Positions 17,470-28,187 of a stretch of DNA of 64,000 nucleotides are shown here, piece after piece. This DNA is from Agromyces bauzanensis (GTDB lineage: Bacteria > Actinomycetota > Actinomycetes > Actinomycetales > Microbacteriaceae): positions 248,001 to 312,000 of the forward strand of contig NZ_BMMD01000002.1 of NCBI RefSeq assembly GCF_014645655.1, read 5' to 3'. Numbering within the stretch: position 1 is the stretch's first letter; every line of letters begins with the position of its first letter. Both the position numbers and the translations under genes were made by a program. A model generated the notes under the pieces. That model was not told the origin of the DNA, did no database searches, and worked only from the letters and a program-made list of their open reading frames with translations.

Positions 17470-18237
17470 GTGTCCACCGCCATGCTCGAGACCCAGTCGA
17501 CCGATACCGCGGATGCCGCGATCCAGGCGTTCACCGTCACCTTCCTGATCCGCCGGTTCGACCCCGACGTCGACGCCGAGCCGCGCTGGCAGGACTTCGA
17601 CGTCGAGATGTACGCGACCGACCGCGTGCTCGACGCCCTGCACAAGATCAAGTGGGAGCAGGACGGCTCGCTGACGTTCCGGCGCTCGTGCGCGCACGGC
17701 ATCTGCGGCTCCGACGCCATGCGCATCAACGGACGCAACCGCCTGGCCTGCAAGACGCTCATCAAGGACCTCGACATCTCGAAGCCCATCTACGTCGAGG
17801 CGATCAAGGGCCTGCCCCTCGAGAAGGACCTCGTCGTCGACATGGAGCCGTTCTTCGCGAGCTATCGCGAGGTGCAGCCGTTCCTCATCGCGAACTCGCA
17901 GCCGGAGGCCGGCAAGGAGCGCATCCAGTCGATCGCCAAGCGCGAGATCTTCGACGACACCACGAAGTGCATCCTGTGCGCCGCGTGCACTTCGTCGTGC
18001 CCCGTGTTCTGGACCGACGGCCAGTACTTCGGCCCCGCGGCCATCGTGAACGCGCACCGGTTCATCTTCGACTCGCGCGACGACGCGGCATCCGTACGGC
18101 TCGACATCCTGAACGACAAGGAGGGCGTGTGGCGCTGCCGCACGACCTTCAACTGCACCGACGCGTGCCCCCGTGGCATCGAGGTGACGAAGGCGATCGC
18201 CGAGGTCAAGCAGGCGATCATCCGCGGCAAGCCCTGA
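17470..18237 (+). CDS. sdhB: Succinate dehydrogenase iron-sulfur subunit
   Basis: 255 residues. N-terminal 2Fe-2S domain: CAHGICGSDAM (Cys74, Cys79, Asp82 in the third-ligand place, as in E. coli SdhB) and Cys94. C-terminal ferredoxin domain: CILCAACTSSCP and CTDACPRGIE for the 4Fe-4S and 3Fe-4S clusters. Starts with GTG one base after the sdhA stop. It passes electrons from SdhA to quinone in SdhC/D. Confidence 0.97.
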   Translation: MSTAMLETQSTDTADAAIQAFTVTFLIRRFDPDVDAEPRWQDFDVEMYATDRVLDALHKIKWEQDGSLTFRRSCAHGICGSDAMRINGRNRLACKTLIKDLDISKPIYVEAIKGLPLEKDLVVDMEPFFASYREVQPFLIANSQPEAGKERIQSIAKREIFDDTTKCILCAACTSSCPVFWTDGQYFGPAAIVNAHRFIFDSRDDAASVRLDILNDKEGVWRCRTTFNCTDACPRGIEVTKAIAEVKQAIIRGKP

Positions 18238-18259
18238 CCCGTCGACGACTCGGCGCGCG

Positions 18260-18288
18260 CGAGGCCGCGGGCAGTGCCCGCGGCCTCG
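18260..18288 (+). terminator. Perfect hairpin after sdhCDAB
   Basis: Arms CGAGGCCGCGGGC and GCCCGCGGCCTCG form a perfect 13-bp stem with AGT loop, 23 nt after the sdhB stop. It ends 2 nt before the -10 box of the next gene (TAGTCT, 18290-18295), so terminator and promoter are packed together. Confidence 0.8.
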
Positions 18289-18301
18289 CTAGTCTGAAGG
18301 C

Positions 18302-19459
18302 GTGAGCGACCGCCATCGGATCCGTGACCGGCTCGAGGAGCCGATCGGCAGGGTCACCATGCTCACGAACAAGACGCTGGCGCTGTTCCCCGTGCGGGTG
18401 TGGCGTCACTTCCTCGCGCGCAACGGGTTCCTCCTCTCCGCGGGCATGAGCTATCAGGCCCTGTTCGCGATCTTCGCGGCCGTCTACGTGGTGTTCGCCG
18501 TCGCCGGCATCTGGCTCACCGGCAACGAGAAGACCCTCGAGGCGTTCGTCCTGCTCCTCAACACCTATGCGCCCGGCCTCATCGGCGAGAACGGCGTGAT
18601 CTCGACCGACGAGCTCATCGCGATCACCTCCACGAGTACGAGCCTGTTCGGCTGGACGGGCGCGGTCGCGCTCGCCGGCTTGATCTGGACCGCGATCGCG
18701 TGGATCACGCTCTCCCGGATGGCGGTGCGCAGCATCTTCGGACTCCCGAAGGACACCCGAGCGTACCTTTACCTCAAGGCCCGCGACTTCCTCGCCGGAC
18801 TCGCGTTCGGCACGATCCTCCTCGTCGCCACCGTGCTGTCCGTCGTGGCGACGTCGTTCTTCGGCTGGCTGCTCAGCCTGTTCGGCCTCGCGGGCGACCG
18901 GGGTTGGCAGGCCGGCCTCCTGCAGTCGGGCGCGGTCCTCGTCGTCTTCGTCATCGACACGCTCGCGCTCGCGGTGCTGTTCCGGTTCCTGTCGGGCGCG
19001 GCGATGCCCTGGCGCCGCATGTGGGTCGGCTCCCTGCTCGGATCCGCGGCGATCTCCGTGCTGCAGTTCCTCAGTGGATTCCTCGTGTCGGGGACGAGCA
19101 GCAATCCCCTGCTCGCCACCTTCGTGGTCTTCATCGCGCTGCTCCTCTGGTTCCGGCTCACGAGCATCGTGATGCTCGTGGCCGCGAGCTGGATCGCGGT
19201 GGAGGCGGCCGACAACCACGAGACGCTCCGGTACGTCACCGCCGAACAGCTCGTCGCCGAGCAACTGGCACAGGAGCAACGTGCACTGGTCACCGCCGCA
19301 CGCGTGCGCGTCCGCGAGGCGCAACGGGAGCTCGCCGGAGCGAACTGGCTCGAGCGTTACCCGGCCCGCCGGCGCCTGGCGCGAGCCGAGGCCGAACTCG
19401 GCCGCGCCGAGGCATCCGCGGCCGAACGGACGGAAGGCGACGTCGGAGGCCTCCCGTAG
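18302..19459 (+). CDS. YihY/virulence factor BrkB family membrane protein
   Basis: 385 residues with about six membrane segments and the family core around FLLSAGMSYQALFAIFAAVY (residues 41-60), ALAGLIWTAIAWITLSRMAV and GSLLGSAAISVLQFLSGFLV. The C-terminal about 80 residues are charged, Ala/Glu/Arg-rich and probably helical in the cytoplasm. The biochemical role is unknown despite the old annotation as RNase BN, since disproved. Start GTG at 18302; TAGTCT lies 6 nt upstream (leaderless). Neighbours xthA and trpS match the actinobacterial gene order. Confidence 0.9.
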   Translation: MSDRHRIRDRLEEPIGRVTMLTNKTLALFPVRVWRHFLARNGFLLSAGMSYQALFAIFAAVYVVFAVAGIWLTGNEKTLEAFVLLLNTYAPGLIGENGVISTDELIAITSTSTSLFGWTGAVALAGLIWTAIAWITLSRMAVRSIFGLPKDTRAYLYLKARDFLAGLAFGTILLVATVLSVVATSFFGWLLSLFGLAGDRGWQAGLLQSGAVLVVFVIDTLALAVLFRFLSGAAMPWRRMWVGSLLGSAAISVLQFLSGFLVSGTSSNPLLATFVVFIALLLWFRLTSIVMLVAASWIAVEAADNHETLRYVTAEQLVAEQLAQEQRALVTAARVRVREAQRELAGANWLERYPARRRLARAEAELGRAEASAAERTEGDVGGLP

Positions 19460-19469
19460 GATCGAGGGC

Positions 19470-21351
<1,882 letters not shown>

Positions 21352-21352
21352 C

Positions 21353-21949
21353 GTGCGACCCGTCGGCATCCGCACGGCGCGACTCGTGCTCGACCTGCCC
21401 GTGCCGGCCGACGCCGACCTGGTGACCCGGTACTGCCAGGACCCGCTCTTCGAGCAGTACCTCACGACCCCGTGGCCGTACAGCCGGGCCGACGCCCATG
21501 CGTTCCTCGGCGAGCATGTGCCCGAGTCGTGGGCGAGCGGCAGGGAGCTCACCTGGGCGCTCCGTCGGGTCGAGGGGGGTCCGCTCCTCGGGGTGATCAG
21601 CGTGCGCGACCCGAAGCGCGAGCTCGGCTTCTGGATGGGCGCCGAGAACCGCGGTCTCGGCCTCATGAGCGAGGCCGCGACGGCGGTGGTCGAATGGACG
21701 CTCGGGGGCGGCATCCGTGGGGCCACGACGGTGTTCTGGCGCGCCGTCGAAGGGAACGTCGCCTCGGCGAGCGTCGCCAGGGCCGCGGGGTTCCGGCGGA
21801 TCGAGCCTGCGGATGCCACGGTGCCCACGCGCGACGGCACGGGCACGCTGCCGGCCTGGCATGCGGTGCGGGAGGCATCCGTCGATCCGAGAGCCCGCGC
21901 GAGCTGGGACGCCGTGCTCGCGACCCGTCGCGCTGTTCGACCTCGATGA
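21353..21949 (+). CDS. GNAT family N-acetyltransferase (RimJ-like)
   Basis: 198 residues; opens with IRTARLVLDLPVPADADLV, the usual start of RimJ/RimL-type acetyltransferases, with acetyl-CoA region LGFWMGAENRGLGLMSEA and the ASARVARAAGFRR-like end (ASASVARAAGFRRIEP). Start GTG at 21353, 1 nt after the trpS stop, so probably co-transcribed. The last 7-8 codons are read from the start of a decayed HAD hydrolase gene in another frame, suggesting that a deletion joined the two and altered the C-terminus. Substrate unknown. Confidence 0.8.
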   Translation: MRPVGIRTARLVLDLPVPADADLVTRYCQDPLFEQYLTTPWPYSRADAHAFLGEHVPESWASGRELTWALRRVEGGPLLGVISVRDPKRELGFWMGAENRGLGLMSEAATAVVEWTLGGGIRGATTVFWRAVEGNVASASVARAAGFRRIEPADATVPTRDGTGTLPAWHAVREASVDPRARASWDAVLATRRAVRPR

Positions 21950-22275
21950 CACCCTCATGGCACACCGCGAAGCGATCGCCGCGGGCATCGTGCTGCACAT
22001 GCGCGCCCGCGCCTACCGCGGCGACGAGACCGACGCGACGGCACGACGGCGTCGTCCCGGCGCTCGACGCGCTCTCCGCCCGCCTCCCGGGCGTGCGTTT
22101 CGGCATCATCACCAACGGCGAGCTCGAGTACCAGTCGGCGAAGGTCGCCCGGCTGGCGCCCGGCCGGCCACGGGAACGGGCCGGAACGCACCCCCATGCG
22201 CCCGGCCCGTCGTTCCGCCGCGGGACCCGCCTCCGCGACGAGATCGTGATCCACCGGGTGGGCGCCGGCCGGTAG
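21927..22275 (+). pseudogene. HAD-superfamily hydrolase remnant
   Basis: The frame from 21927 reads VALFDLDDTLMAHREAIAAG, i.e. HAD motif I (DLDDT), and continues to about 22046. The sequence then continues in the +1 frame (22055 on) with DGVVPALDALSARLPGVRFG followed directly by IITNGELEYQSAKVARL, the HAD motif II region. The cap domain between them (normally some 60-90 residues) and the motif III/IV end are missing. A frameshift and deletions therefore broke this gene. Its start overlaps the end of the GNAT gene. Confidence 0.75.
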
Positions 22276-22317
22276 CGTGATTCCGCGGTCGCCCGAACGG
22301 CCGCTGGAGAGGATCCC

Positions 22318-23475
22318 ATGCGCCCGTCCGACGCCTCCGTACCGCCCGCGGCCCGACGCCGCACGGGCAACATCCTCGCGGCCACGGCGCTCGCCGGAAT
22401 GCTCGCGTTCGGCCTGGGCGCCCACCAGTTCGTCGCCACCACAGCCCATGCGGCCGCCTGGCCCGCGTGGACGGCCGCGGACGGGCGGTTCGACGAGGCG
22501 CGCGCCGCATACGAGGAGACGACCGACCGTGGCGACTCGGCCATCGCACGCGCCGAGTACCTGCTGGGCATCGCCACCGGCGACCTGGTCCGCCCGGAGG
22601 ACCGGGAGGCCCTCGCGGAGCGCATCGAATCGGCCCGGGGCATCCTCGCCGAATCGCCGACCGGTCCGACGGGCATCGTGGAACTCGGCGACCCGGCAAC
22701 ACCTGCGCCCGCGTGGGAGCGGTACGCCGACCTGTGGCGCCTCGTCGACCTCGTCCCGTCACGCGACGCGGCCGCCGAGCGATTCGAGGCGGCGGCCGAT
22801 CGGGTCGAAGTCGGCACCAGGACGATCGCCGAGGCATCCGATGCGCTGCTCTCGGGCACCGAGGAACTCGCGACCGCGGCCCTCGACGCCAGCCCCTCGG
22901 CGGCCTACCGCTACCGGCACGCGGCAGAGGAGGCCCTCGACGGGCTCCGCCATTCTCCGGGCATCTCCTCGGGCGACGCCGACCGGTTCACCGCGCTCGC
23001 CACCGCGCTCGCGGACGTCCGCGCGTCGCACGCCGCGGAGGAGGAGCGGCGGAGCGCATACCCCGTGCGAGCCGAGATCGAGGCGTTCGCGCGATCGATC
23101 GCGGCCGGCGTCGAACTCGAGTTCGCGTGGGCGTACGAGGTCGCCGGGCTTCCCAGCGACGGCTGGTATTCGGGCACCGCCGAGTTCAAGCCCGACGGCG
23201 TCGGCTGGGGACTCATCTCGCTGACCGAGAGCATCGAGTGGGAGTGGTACGCCGACGAGAACGCGAGGGCCGTCGTGGTGCACGAGGTCGGCCACACGCA
23301 GGTGCTCCGAGACGCGTGCTACGCCATCTTCGCGGCCGAGCCCTTCCACGGCGACCACGAGACGTGGGCGACGGCGTGGGCGATCGGCATGGGCCACGAC
23401 CTGCCGGGAGCGGGCATCGAGGCATACGGGCGGCCGTCCGACGCGCAGATCGCCGCCGCGTCGGGGTGCCGCTGA
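22318..23475 (+). CDS. Exported/membrane-anchored protein with a zinc-metallopeptidase HExxH motif
   Basis: 385 residues, not a family I can name. An N-terminal hydrophobic segment (ILAATALAGMLAFGLGAHQF, about residues 18-37) suggests export or membrane anchoring. The middle is Ala/Glu/Arg-rich and helical. The C-terminal part has AVVVHEVGHTQVLRDACY, a textbook HExxH Zn site, followed about 25 residues later by HGDHETWATAWAIGMGH, which may give a third ligand. Two cysteines (DACY and the SGCR end) could form a disulfide. Start ATG has GGAGAGGA upstream. Most likely a small secreted metallopeptidase-like protein; activity is inference. Confidence 0.65.
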   Translation: MRPSDASVPPAARRRTGNILAATALAGMLAFGLGAHQFVATTAHAAAWPAWTAADGRFDEARAAYEETTDRGDSAIARAEYLLGIATGDLVRPEDREALAERIESARGILAESPTGPTGIVELGDPATPAPAWERYADLWRLVDLVPSRDAAAERFEAAADRVEVGTRTIAEASDALLSGTEELATAALDASPSAAYRYRHAAEEALDGLRHSPGISSGDADRFTALATALADVRASHAAEEERRSAYPVRAEIEAFARSIAAGVELEFAWAYEVAGLPSDGWYSGTAEFKPDGVGWGLISLTESIEWEWYADENARAVVVHEVGHTQVLRDACYAIFAAEPFHGDHETWATAWAIGMGHDLPGAGIEAYGRPSDAQIAAASGCR

Positions 23476-23560
23476 CCCGTTCGCGTCGCACCGCGGGCCC
23501 GGAAGTGCCCGAATGACGGGGCGCGATCCGGGGAATACCTCCGCGGTCGTCGCGTTGACA

Positions 23561-23566
23561 TAGAAT
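23561..23566 (+). promoter_or_regulatory. Putative -10 box of the riboflavin operon
   Basis: TAGAAT, about 12 nt before the first base of the FMN riboswitch P1 stem, so transcription would start just ahead of the aptamer. The TTGACA directly abutting it (23555-23560) is too close to be its -35. Confidence 0.45.
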
Positions 23567-23577
23567 CGACACGACAA

Positions 23578-23719
23578 ACGTGCTCCGGGGTCGGTGTGAG
23601 TCCGAACCGGCGGTAACAGTCCGCGAGCCGCGAGCGCGAGGCCGACAGGTCTCGGGCGAACGGTTGAACCGGTGGAACTCCGGTACCGACGGTGAAAGTC
23701 CGGATGGGAGGCGGCACGT
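23578..23719 (+). promoter_or_regulatory. FMN riboswitch (RFN element)
   Basis: The canonical RFN parts are present in order: CTCCGGGGTCGGTGTGAGTC, AACCGGCGGTAACAGTCCGC, a variable arm, GGTGGAACTCCGGTACCGAC and GGTGAAAGTCCGGATGGGAG. The closing stem pairs ACGTGC (23578-23583) with GCACGT (23714-23719). It binds FMN and represses the downstream ribD-ribE-ribBA-ribH operon. The 75 nt between the aptamer and ribD hold the expression platform; no clear intrinsic terminator is seen, so control may act on translation or through Rho. Confidence 0.97.
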
Positions 23720-23794
23720 GTCGACGGCGCAATGCGTCGACGACGTCATCGGTCTTTGCCGAGCATCCCCGGAGCCAGAGAGAACGGCACCAGG

Positions 23795-24898
23795 ATGATC
23801 ACGGGCGAGCACACCATGGCGGATGGCGCTGCCATGCGCCGCGCCCTCGAGCTCGCCACCCGCGGTCCGGCAAGCGGCGTCAACCCGCGCGTCGGCTGCG
23901 TCATCCTCTCTCCGCACGGCGACGTCCTCGCCGAGGGCTGGCATCGCGGCGCCGGCACCGCGCACGCCGAGGTCGACGCGCTGTCGAAGCTCGCCCCGGG
24001 CGCCGCGCAGGGCGCCACCGCCGTCGTGACGCTCGAGCCCTGCAACCACACCGGCCGCACGGGCCCGTGCGCGGTCGCCCTCATCGACGCCGGCATCGCG
24101 CGGGTCGTCTACGCCGTCGCCGACCCCGGCGACCACTCGGCCGGCGGAGCCGATCGGCTCCGATCGGCCGGGATCGAGGTCACCGCGGGCGTGCTCGCGG
24201 ACGAGGCGGAGGCGTTCCTCGACGACTGGCTTTTCGCCGCCCGCCATCGCCGTCCCCGCGTGACGATGAAGTGGGCGGCGAGCCTCGACGGCCGCGCCGC
24301 GGCATCCGACGGGTCGAGCCGGTGGATCACCGGACAGCAAGCACGCGCCGACGCGCACCGCCGTCGCGCCGCAGCCGACGCGATCGCGGTCGGCACCGGC
24401 ACCGTGCTCGCCGACGACCCGTCGCTCACGGCCCGTACGTCGGCCGGCGAACTCCTCGACGCGCAGCCCGTTCCCGTCGTCTTCGGCCGGCGCCCGATCC
24501 CGGCCGACGCCGCGGTCACCCGCCACCCGCACGCGCCGATCACCCTCCGGGGCGCCGACCTCACGGGCGACCTGCGGGAACTGCAGCGCCGGGGCATCCG
24601 CTCGCTCTTCGTCGAGGGCGGCCCCACGCTCGCGAGCGCGTTCCTCGCGGCGGGGCTCGTCGACGAGCTCCTCGTGTACGTGGCGCCGATGCTGCTCGGC
24701 GGTCCGCGCGTGGCCGTGGGCGACCTCGGCGTCGCCAGCATCGCCGAGGCCCGGCACTTCGACTTCGCCGCCTTCGAGCGGCTCGGCGACGACCTCCTCG
24801 TCGTCGCCCGCCCGATCGCGATCCGGCCTCCGGCCCGCTCGACCACCGACACCGACGACGCCGCGAGCTCGTCGACCAGCGTCAAGGAAGGGAACTGA
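23795..24898 (+). CDS. ribD: Bifunctional diaminohydroxyphosphoribosylaminopyrimidine deaminase / reductase
   Basis: 367 residues. Deaminase domain: HAEV (His57, Glu59) and PCNHTGRTGPC (Cys83, Cys92), the Zn site. Reductase domain from about residue 150: MKWAASLDGRAAASDGSSRW, then VGTGTVLADDPSLTAR and FVEGGPTLASAFL. Performs steps 2-3 of riboflavin synthesis. ATG at 23795 is chosen; an ATG at 23816 (MADGAAM) is an alternative. It is the first gene after the FMN riboswitch. Confidence 0.95.
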   Translation: MITGEHTMADGAAMRRALELATRGPASGVNPRVGCVILSPHGDVLAEGWHRGAGTAHAEVDALSKLAPGAAQGATAVVTLEPCNHTGRTGPCAVALIDAGIARVVYAVADPGDHSAGGADRLRSAGIEVTAGVLADEAEAFLDDWLFAARHRRPRVTMKWAASLDGRAAASDGSSRWITGQQARADAHRRRAAADAIAVGTGTVLADDPSLTARTSAGELLDAQPVPVVFGRRPIPADAAVTRHPHAPITLRGADLTGDLRELQRRGIRSLFVEGGPTLASAFLAAGLVDELLVYVAPMLLGGPRVAVGDLGVASIAEARHFDFAAFERLGDDLLVVARPIAIRPPARSTTDTDDAASSSTSVKEGN

Positions 24899-24901
24899 CA
24901 C

Positions 24902-25567
24902 ATGTTCACCGGAATCATCGAGGAGCTCGGCACGATCACGCGCGTCGAGCGGAGCGCCGATGCGGCGCGCCTCACCGTTCGCGGACCGAGGGCGGTGGAG
25001 GGCGTACGGCACGGCGACTCCATCTCCGTGTCGGGCGTGTGCCTCACCGTCGTGGACTCCGATGACGAGTCGTTCACGGCCGACGTGATGGCCCAGACGC
25101 TCGCGATGTCGACCCTCGACGACGCCCGCGAGGAACTCCCCGTGAACCTCGAGCGGGCCGCGCTCGTGGGCGACCGCCTCGGGGGGCACATCGTGCAGGG
25201 CCACATCGACGGCACCGCCGTCGTGCTCGAGGTCCGCCGCGGCGAGGCGTGGCGCGTCATCCGCTTCTCCCTCGACGAGGCGCACGCGCCGCTCGTCGTC
25301 GACAAGGGCTCGGTCGCGGTCGACGGCGTCTCGCTCACCGTGAGCGCGCTCGGCGACGAATCGCACGGCTCGTGGTTCGAGGTGTCGCTCATCCCCGAGA
25401 CCCTCACCGCCACCACGCTCGGGAAGCTCGAGGTCGGCGACCGTGTGAACCTCGAGACCGACATCGTCGCCCGTCACGTCGAGCGGATGCTCCGACTCGA
25501 CGTGCATCGCTCGCTGTCGTCGTCGCTCGCCGGACCGACCGCCGCCCCGACCGGGAGCCTCGCATGA
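24902..25567 (+). CDS. ribE: Riboflavin synthase alpha chain
   Basis: 221 residues with two lumazine-binding repeats: MFTGIIEELGTITRVE and ISVSGVCLTVVD in the first, GGHIVQGHIDGTAVVLEV and VAVDGVSLTVSAL in the second. It dismutates two 6,7-dimethyl-8-ribityllumazines into riboflavin. Three nt after ribD; its stop overlaps ribBA by 4 nt. Confidence 0.96.
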   Translation: MFTGIIEELGTITRVERSADAARLTVRGPRAVEGVRHGDSISVSGVCLTVVDSDDESFTADVMAQTLAMSTLDDAREELPVNLERAALVGDRLGGHIVQGHIDGTAVVLEVRRGEAWRVIRFSLDEAHAPLVVDKGSVAVDGVSLTVSALGDESHGSWFEVSLIPETLTATTLGKLEVGDRVNLETDIVARHVERMLRLDVHRSLSSSLAGPTAAPTGSLA

Positions 25568-26865
25568 CCCTCGCCAGCATCCGCGACGTGCTCGACGCGC
25601 TGCGTGCGGGCAAGCCCGTGATCGTCGCCGACGACGAAGCACGCGAGAACGAGGGCGACGCCATCATGGCCGCGGAGTTCGCCACCCAGGAGTGGCTCGC
25701 CTGGATGATCCGCCACACCAGCGGGTACCTGTGCGCGCCGATGCCGAACGCGGTCGCCGACCGCCTCGAGCTGCCGCTCATGACCGAGCGCAACGAGGAC
25801 ATCCGGGGCACGGCGTACACGATCTCGGTCGACGCCGCCGAACGCGTGTCCACCGGCATCAGCGCCGCCGACCGCGCGCACACGCTGCGCGTGCTGGCCG
25901 ACCCCGCCGCGACCCCCGAGATGCTCATCCGGCCGGGACACGTGCTGCCCCTCCGCGCCGTCGACGGCGGCGTGCGCCAGCGCGCGGGACACACCGAGGC
26001 GGCCGTCGACCTCATGCGACTCGCCGGGCTCGAACCCGTTGCCGTGATCGGCGAGATCGTGCAGGACGACGGCGAGATGATGCGCCTGCCCGGCCTCATC
26101 GAGCTCGGTGCGCGCGACGGCCTGCCGGTGACCACGGTCGCGGCGCTCATCGCCTGGATGAACGAGTGGCACGTCGGCCTCGACCTCGAGACCGGTGAGC
26201 GCCTCCAGGTGCCGGAGTCGTCGCGCGTCGCGTTCGAGGTCGAGACCTCCCTGCCCACCGAGCACGGCGTGTTCCGCGTGCGCGCCTACCGCGACCGCGG
26301 CACCGGGGCCGACCACGTCGCGATCGTCTCGGGCGACCCGTCACACGACCCCGAGGGCGCGATCGTGCGCGTGCACTCCGAGTGCCTGACGGGTGAGGCG
26401 TTCGGCTCGCTGAAGTGCGAGTGCGGCCCGCAGCTCGATGCCGCCCTCGAGGCGATAGAGGAGCGCGGCGGCGTCGTGGTGTACCTGCGCGGCCACGAGG
26501 GCCGGGGCATCGGCCTCATCAACAAGCTCCGCGCCTACCGCCTGCAGGAGGACGGCCTCGACACGCTCGACGCGAACCTCGCGCTCGGCCTTCCGATCGA
26601 CGCCCGCGACTACGGCGCGGCGACGGCGATCCTCGCCGACCTCGGCATCGACCGGGTGCGCCTGCTCACGAACAACCCCGAGAAGGTCCGCCAGCTCGAG
26701 GCGCGGGGCATCCGCGTGACCGAGCGCCTGCCGCTCGTCGTCGGCGTGGGGGCGGGCAACGCGGCCTACCTCGACACGAAGCGACACCGCATGGGACACA
26801 CGATCGACGACCAGCAGCTGACGGATGCCGCAACTGAGGCCCTTCTGGAAGGACACGCATCATGA
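25564..26865 (+). CDS. ribBA: Bifunctional 3,4-dihydroxy-2-butanone-4-phosphate synthase / GTP cyclohydrolase II
   Basis: 433 residues. N-terminal DHBP synthase: [16 protein letters not shown] acidic loop, [10 protein letters not shown] and [10 protein letters not shown]-terminal GTP cyclohydrolase II: Zn site [20 protein letters not shown] (three Cys), [17 protein letters not shown] and LLTNNPEK. It supplies both the pyrimidine and the 4-carbon precursors. ATGA overlap with ribE upstream and ribH downstream; the frame is open further 5' but only as shadow of ribE. Confidence 0.97.
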   Translation: MTLASIRDVLDALRAGKPVIVADDEARENEGDAIMAAEFATQEWLAWMIRHTSGYLCAPMPNAVADRLELPLMTERNEDIRGTAYTISVDAAERVSTGISAADRAHTLRVLADPAATPEMLIRPGHVLPLRAVDGGVRQRAGHTEAAVDLMRLAGLEPVAVIGEIVQDDGEMMRLPGLIELGARDGLPVTTVAALIAWMNEWHVGLDLETGERLQVPESSRVAFEVETSLPTEHGVFRVRAYRDRGTGADHVAIVSGDPSHDPEGAIVRVHSECLTGEAFGSLKCECGPQLDAALEAIEERGGVVVYLRGHEGRGIGLINKLRAYRLQEDGLDTLDANLALGLPIDARDYGAATAILADLGIDRVRLLTNNPEKVRQLEARGIRVTERLPLVVGVGAGNAAYLDTKRHRMGHTIDDQQLTDAATEALLEGHAS

Positions 26866-27332
26866 GTGGGCAGGGATCCCCCGAACTCGACGTCGACGGC
26901 CGAGGCCTCAGGGTCGTGCTCGTGGCCGGCAGCTGGCACGAGGAGATCACGAACGGGCTCATCGCCGGTGCGACGCGCACGCTCGCGGCATCCGGCGCCG
27001 ACTTCGACCTCGTGCGCGTGCCCGGCAGCTTCGAACTGCCCGTGGTCGCCAAGGCCGCGCTCGACCTCGGCGCCGACGCGGTGGTGGCCCTCGGGGTCAT
27101 CATCCGCGGCGGTACCCCGCACTTCGAGTACATCTCGTCCGCCGCGACCGACGGCCTCACGCGCGTGGCGCTCGACACGGGCAAGCCCGTGGGCTTCGGC
27201 GTGCTCACCCTCGAGAACGAGCAGCAGGGCCTCGACCGGGCCGGGCTCCCCGGCTCGAAGGAGGACAAGGGCCGCGAGGCGGCGGAAGCCGTGATCACGA
27301 CGGTGCGCGCCATCCGGGCCCTCGCGCGCTGA
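26862..27332 (+). CDS. ribH: 6,7-dimethyl-8-ribityllumazine synthase
   Basis: 156 residues. [17 protein letters not shown] at the start (substrate Trp), [29 protein letters not shown] with the catalytic His, and [18 protein letters not shown]. It condenses the RibD-pathway product with the butanone phosphate. Last gene of the operon; ATGA overlap with ribBA. A short CGCCCG-AA-CGGGCG hairpin 30 nt later (27362-27375) may be the operon terminator. Confidence 0.96.
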   Translation: MSGQGSPELDVDGRGLRVVLVAGSWHEEITNGLIAGATRTLAASGADFDLVRVPGSFELPVVAKAALDLGADAVVALGVIIRGGTPHFEYISSAATDGLTRVALDTGKPVGFGVLTLENEQQGLDRAGLPGSKEDKGREAAEAVITTVRAIRALAR

Positions 27333-27419
27333 ACTGCGGCATCCGACTTTCGGCTGGTTTCCGCCCGAACGGGCGTGCTCCGGTGGCGGCGGGCGTCGCC
27401 GGACTCCTAGGCTCGAGTC

Positions 27420-27776
27420 ATGGACATCCTGCGCATCATCCTCGTCATCCTGCACTTCGTCGGCCTCTCCATGCTGCTCGGCGGGTTCCTCGTCCAGGTG
27501 AGGGCGATCGGGCAGGGCAAGGGCACCGTGGTGCGGGTCATGATCGACGGTGCGCTCACCCAGCTGATCACCGGCCTGCTGCTCGTGGCGACCATCGAGA
27601 TGGGCGACCTCTACGACCTCGACAACTGGAAGATCGCGGTGAAGCTCCTGATCGCGGTCCTCATCACCGTGCTCGTCTTCGTCTACCGCAAGAAGGACCC
27701 CGCACCGAGCTGGGCGCTCTGGGCGATCGGCGGACTCACGCTCGCGAACGTCATCGTGGCGGTCGCCTGGCGCTGA
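27420..27776 (+). CDS. Conserved small integral membrane protein
   Basis: 118 residues with four predicted membrane helices: ILRIILVILHFVGLSMLLGG, MIDGALTQLITGLLLVATI, KIAVKLLIAVLITVLVFVY and WALWAIGGLTLANVIVAVAW. The order His-Phe-Val in helix 1 and Lys-Lys after helix 3 are the only marked features. No function known to me; similar proteins are common in Microbacteriaceae. The TAGGCT -10 (27408-27413) is 6 nt before the ATG, so it has its own leaderless transcript. Confidence 0.75.
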   Translation: MDILRIILVILHFVGLSMLLGGFLVQVRAIGQGKGTVVRVMIDGALTQLITGLLLVATIEMGDLYDLDNWKIAVKLLIAVLITVLVFVYRKKDPAPSWALWAIGGLTLANVIVAVAWR

Positions 27777-27792
27777 TCCCGCCGCTCACCGC

Positions 27793-28008
27793 ATGACCCA
27801 CGCCACTCGTCGTATCCGGTTCGACCGGTGGGGGCGCCGCAAGACGCTGATCTGGGTCACGCTCGGCATCATCGTGTTCGGCCTCATCTGGGTTCCGCTG
27901 CTCGGCGCGGGGGTCTGGGGCGTGATGCTCTGGGGCGTGATGCTCTGGGGCGTGATGCTCTGGCTCGTGGTGGGCCTCTCGCTCATGGGCCTCGACATCG
28001 ACGCCTGA
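27793..28008 (+). CDS. Small membrane protein with WGVML repeats
   Basis: 71 residues. A basic N-terminus (RRIRFDRWGRRK) is followed by IWVTLGIIVFGLIWVPLLG and a second hydrophobic stretch built from three repeats of WGVML ending in WLVVGLSLMG. It lies 16 nt after the previous membrane-protein gene and may share its transcript. Positive-inside rule puts the N-terminus in the cytoplasm. No family recognised. Confidence 0.6.
   Translation: MTHATRRIRFDRWGRRKTLIWVTLGIIVFGLIWVPLLGAGVWGVMLWGVMLWGVMLWLVVGLSLMGLDIDA
27915..27959 (+). repeat. Three tandem copies of a 15-bp unit inside a coding region
   Basis: CTGGGGCGTGATGCT repeated exactly three times, with a degenerate fourth (CTGGCTCGTGGTGGG). 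Each unit encodes WGVML in frame, so copy number could change without frameshift. Confidence 0.9.
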
Positions 28009-28187
28009 GGCGCGCAGGCGAACGGCGGGGCGGACGCCGCGGCTTCCACCCCCGCTTCGCACCCGCACCGGCCGTCGTGCAACCCCTGTCGGCGACCTGA
28101 TGCCGCGCGTAGCATGGCTGCGATCAAGGGCCGCCGAGTCATCCGCCGGCACCGTCGGCGCTCGGTATCCCGGAACGCGAGCCGCAG

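Noticed and set aside
18302..19459. RNase BN for the YihY-type protein
   Set aside because: The old name reflects a withdrawn assignment; the sequence is an integral membrane protein with no nuclease motif.
23555..23560. TTGACA as the -35 box of the rib promoter
   Set aside because: No TANNNT-like sequence lies 16-19 nt downstream (the aptamer stem is there). The adjoining TAGAAT fits better as the -10.
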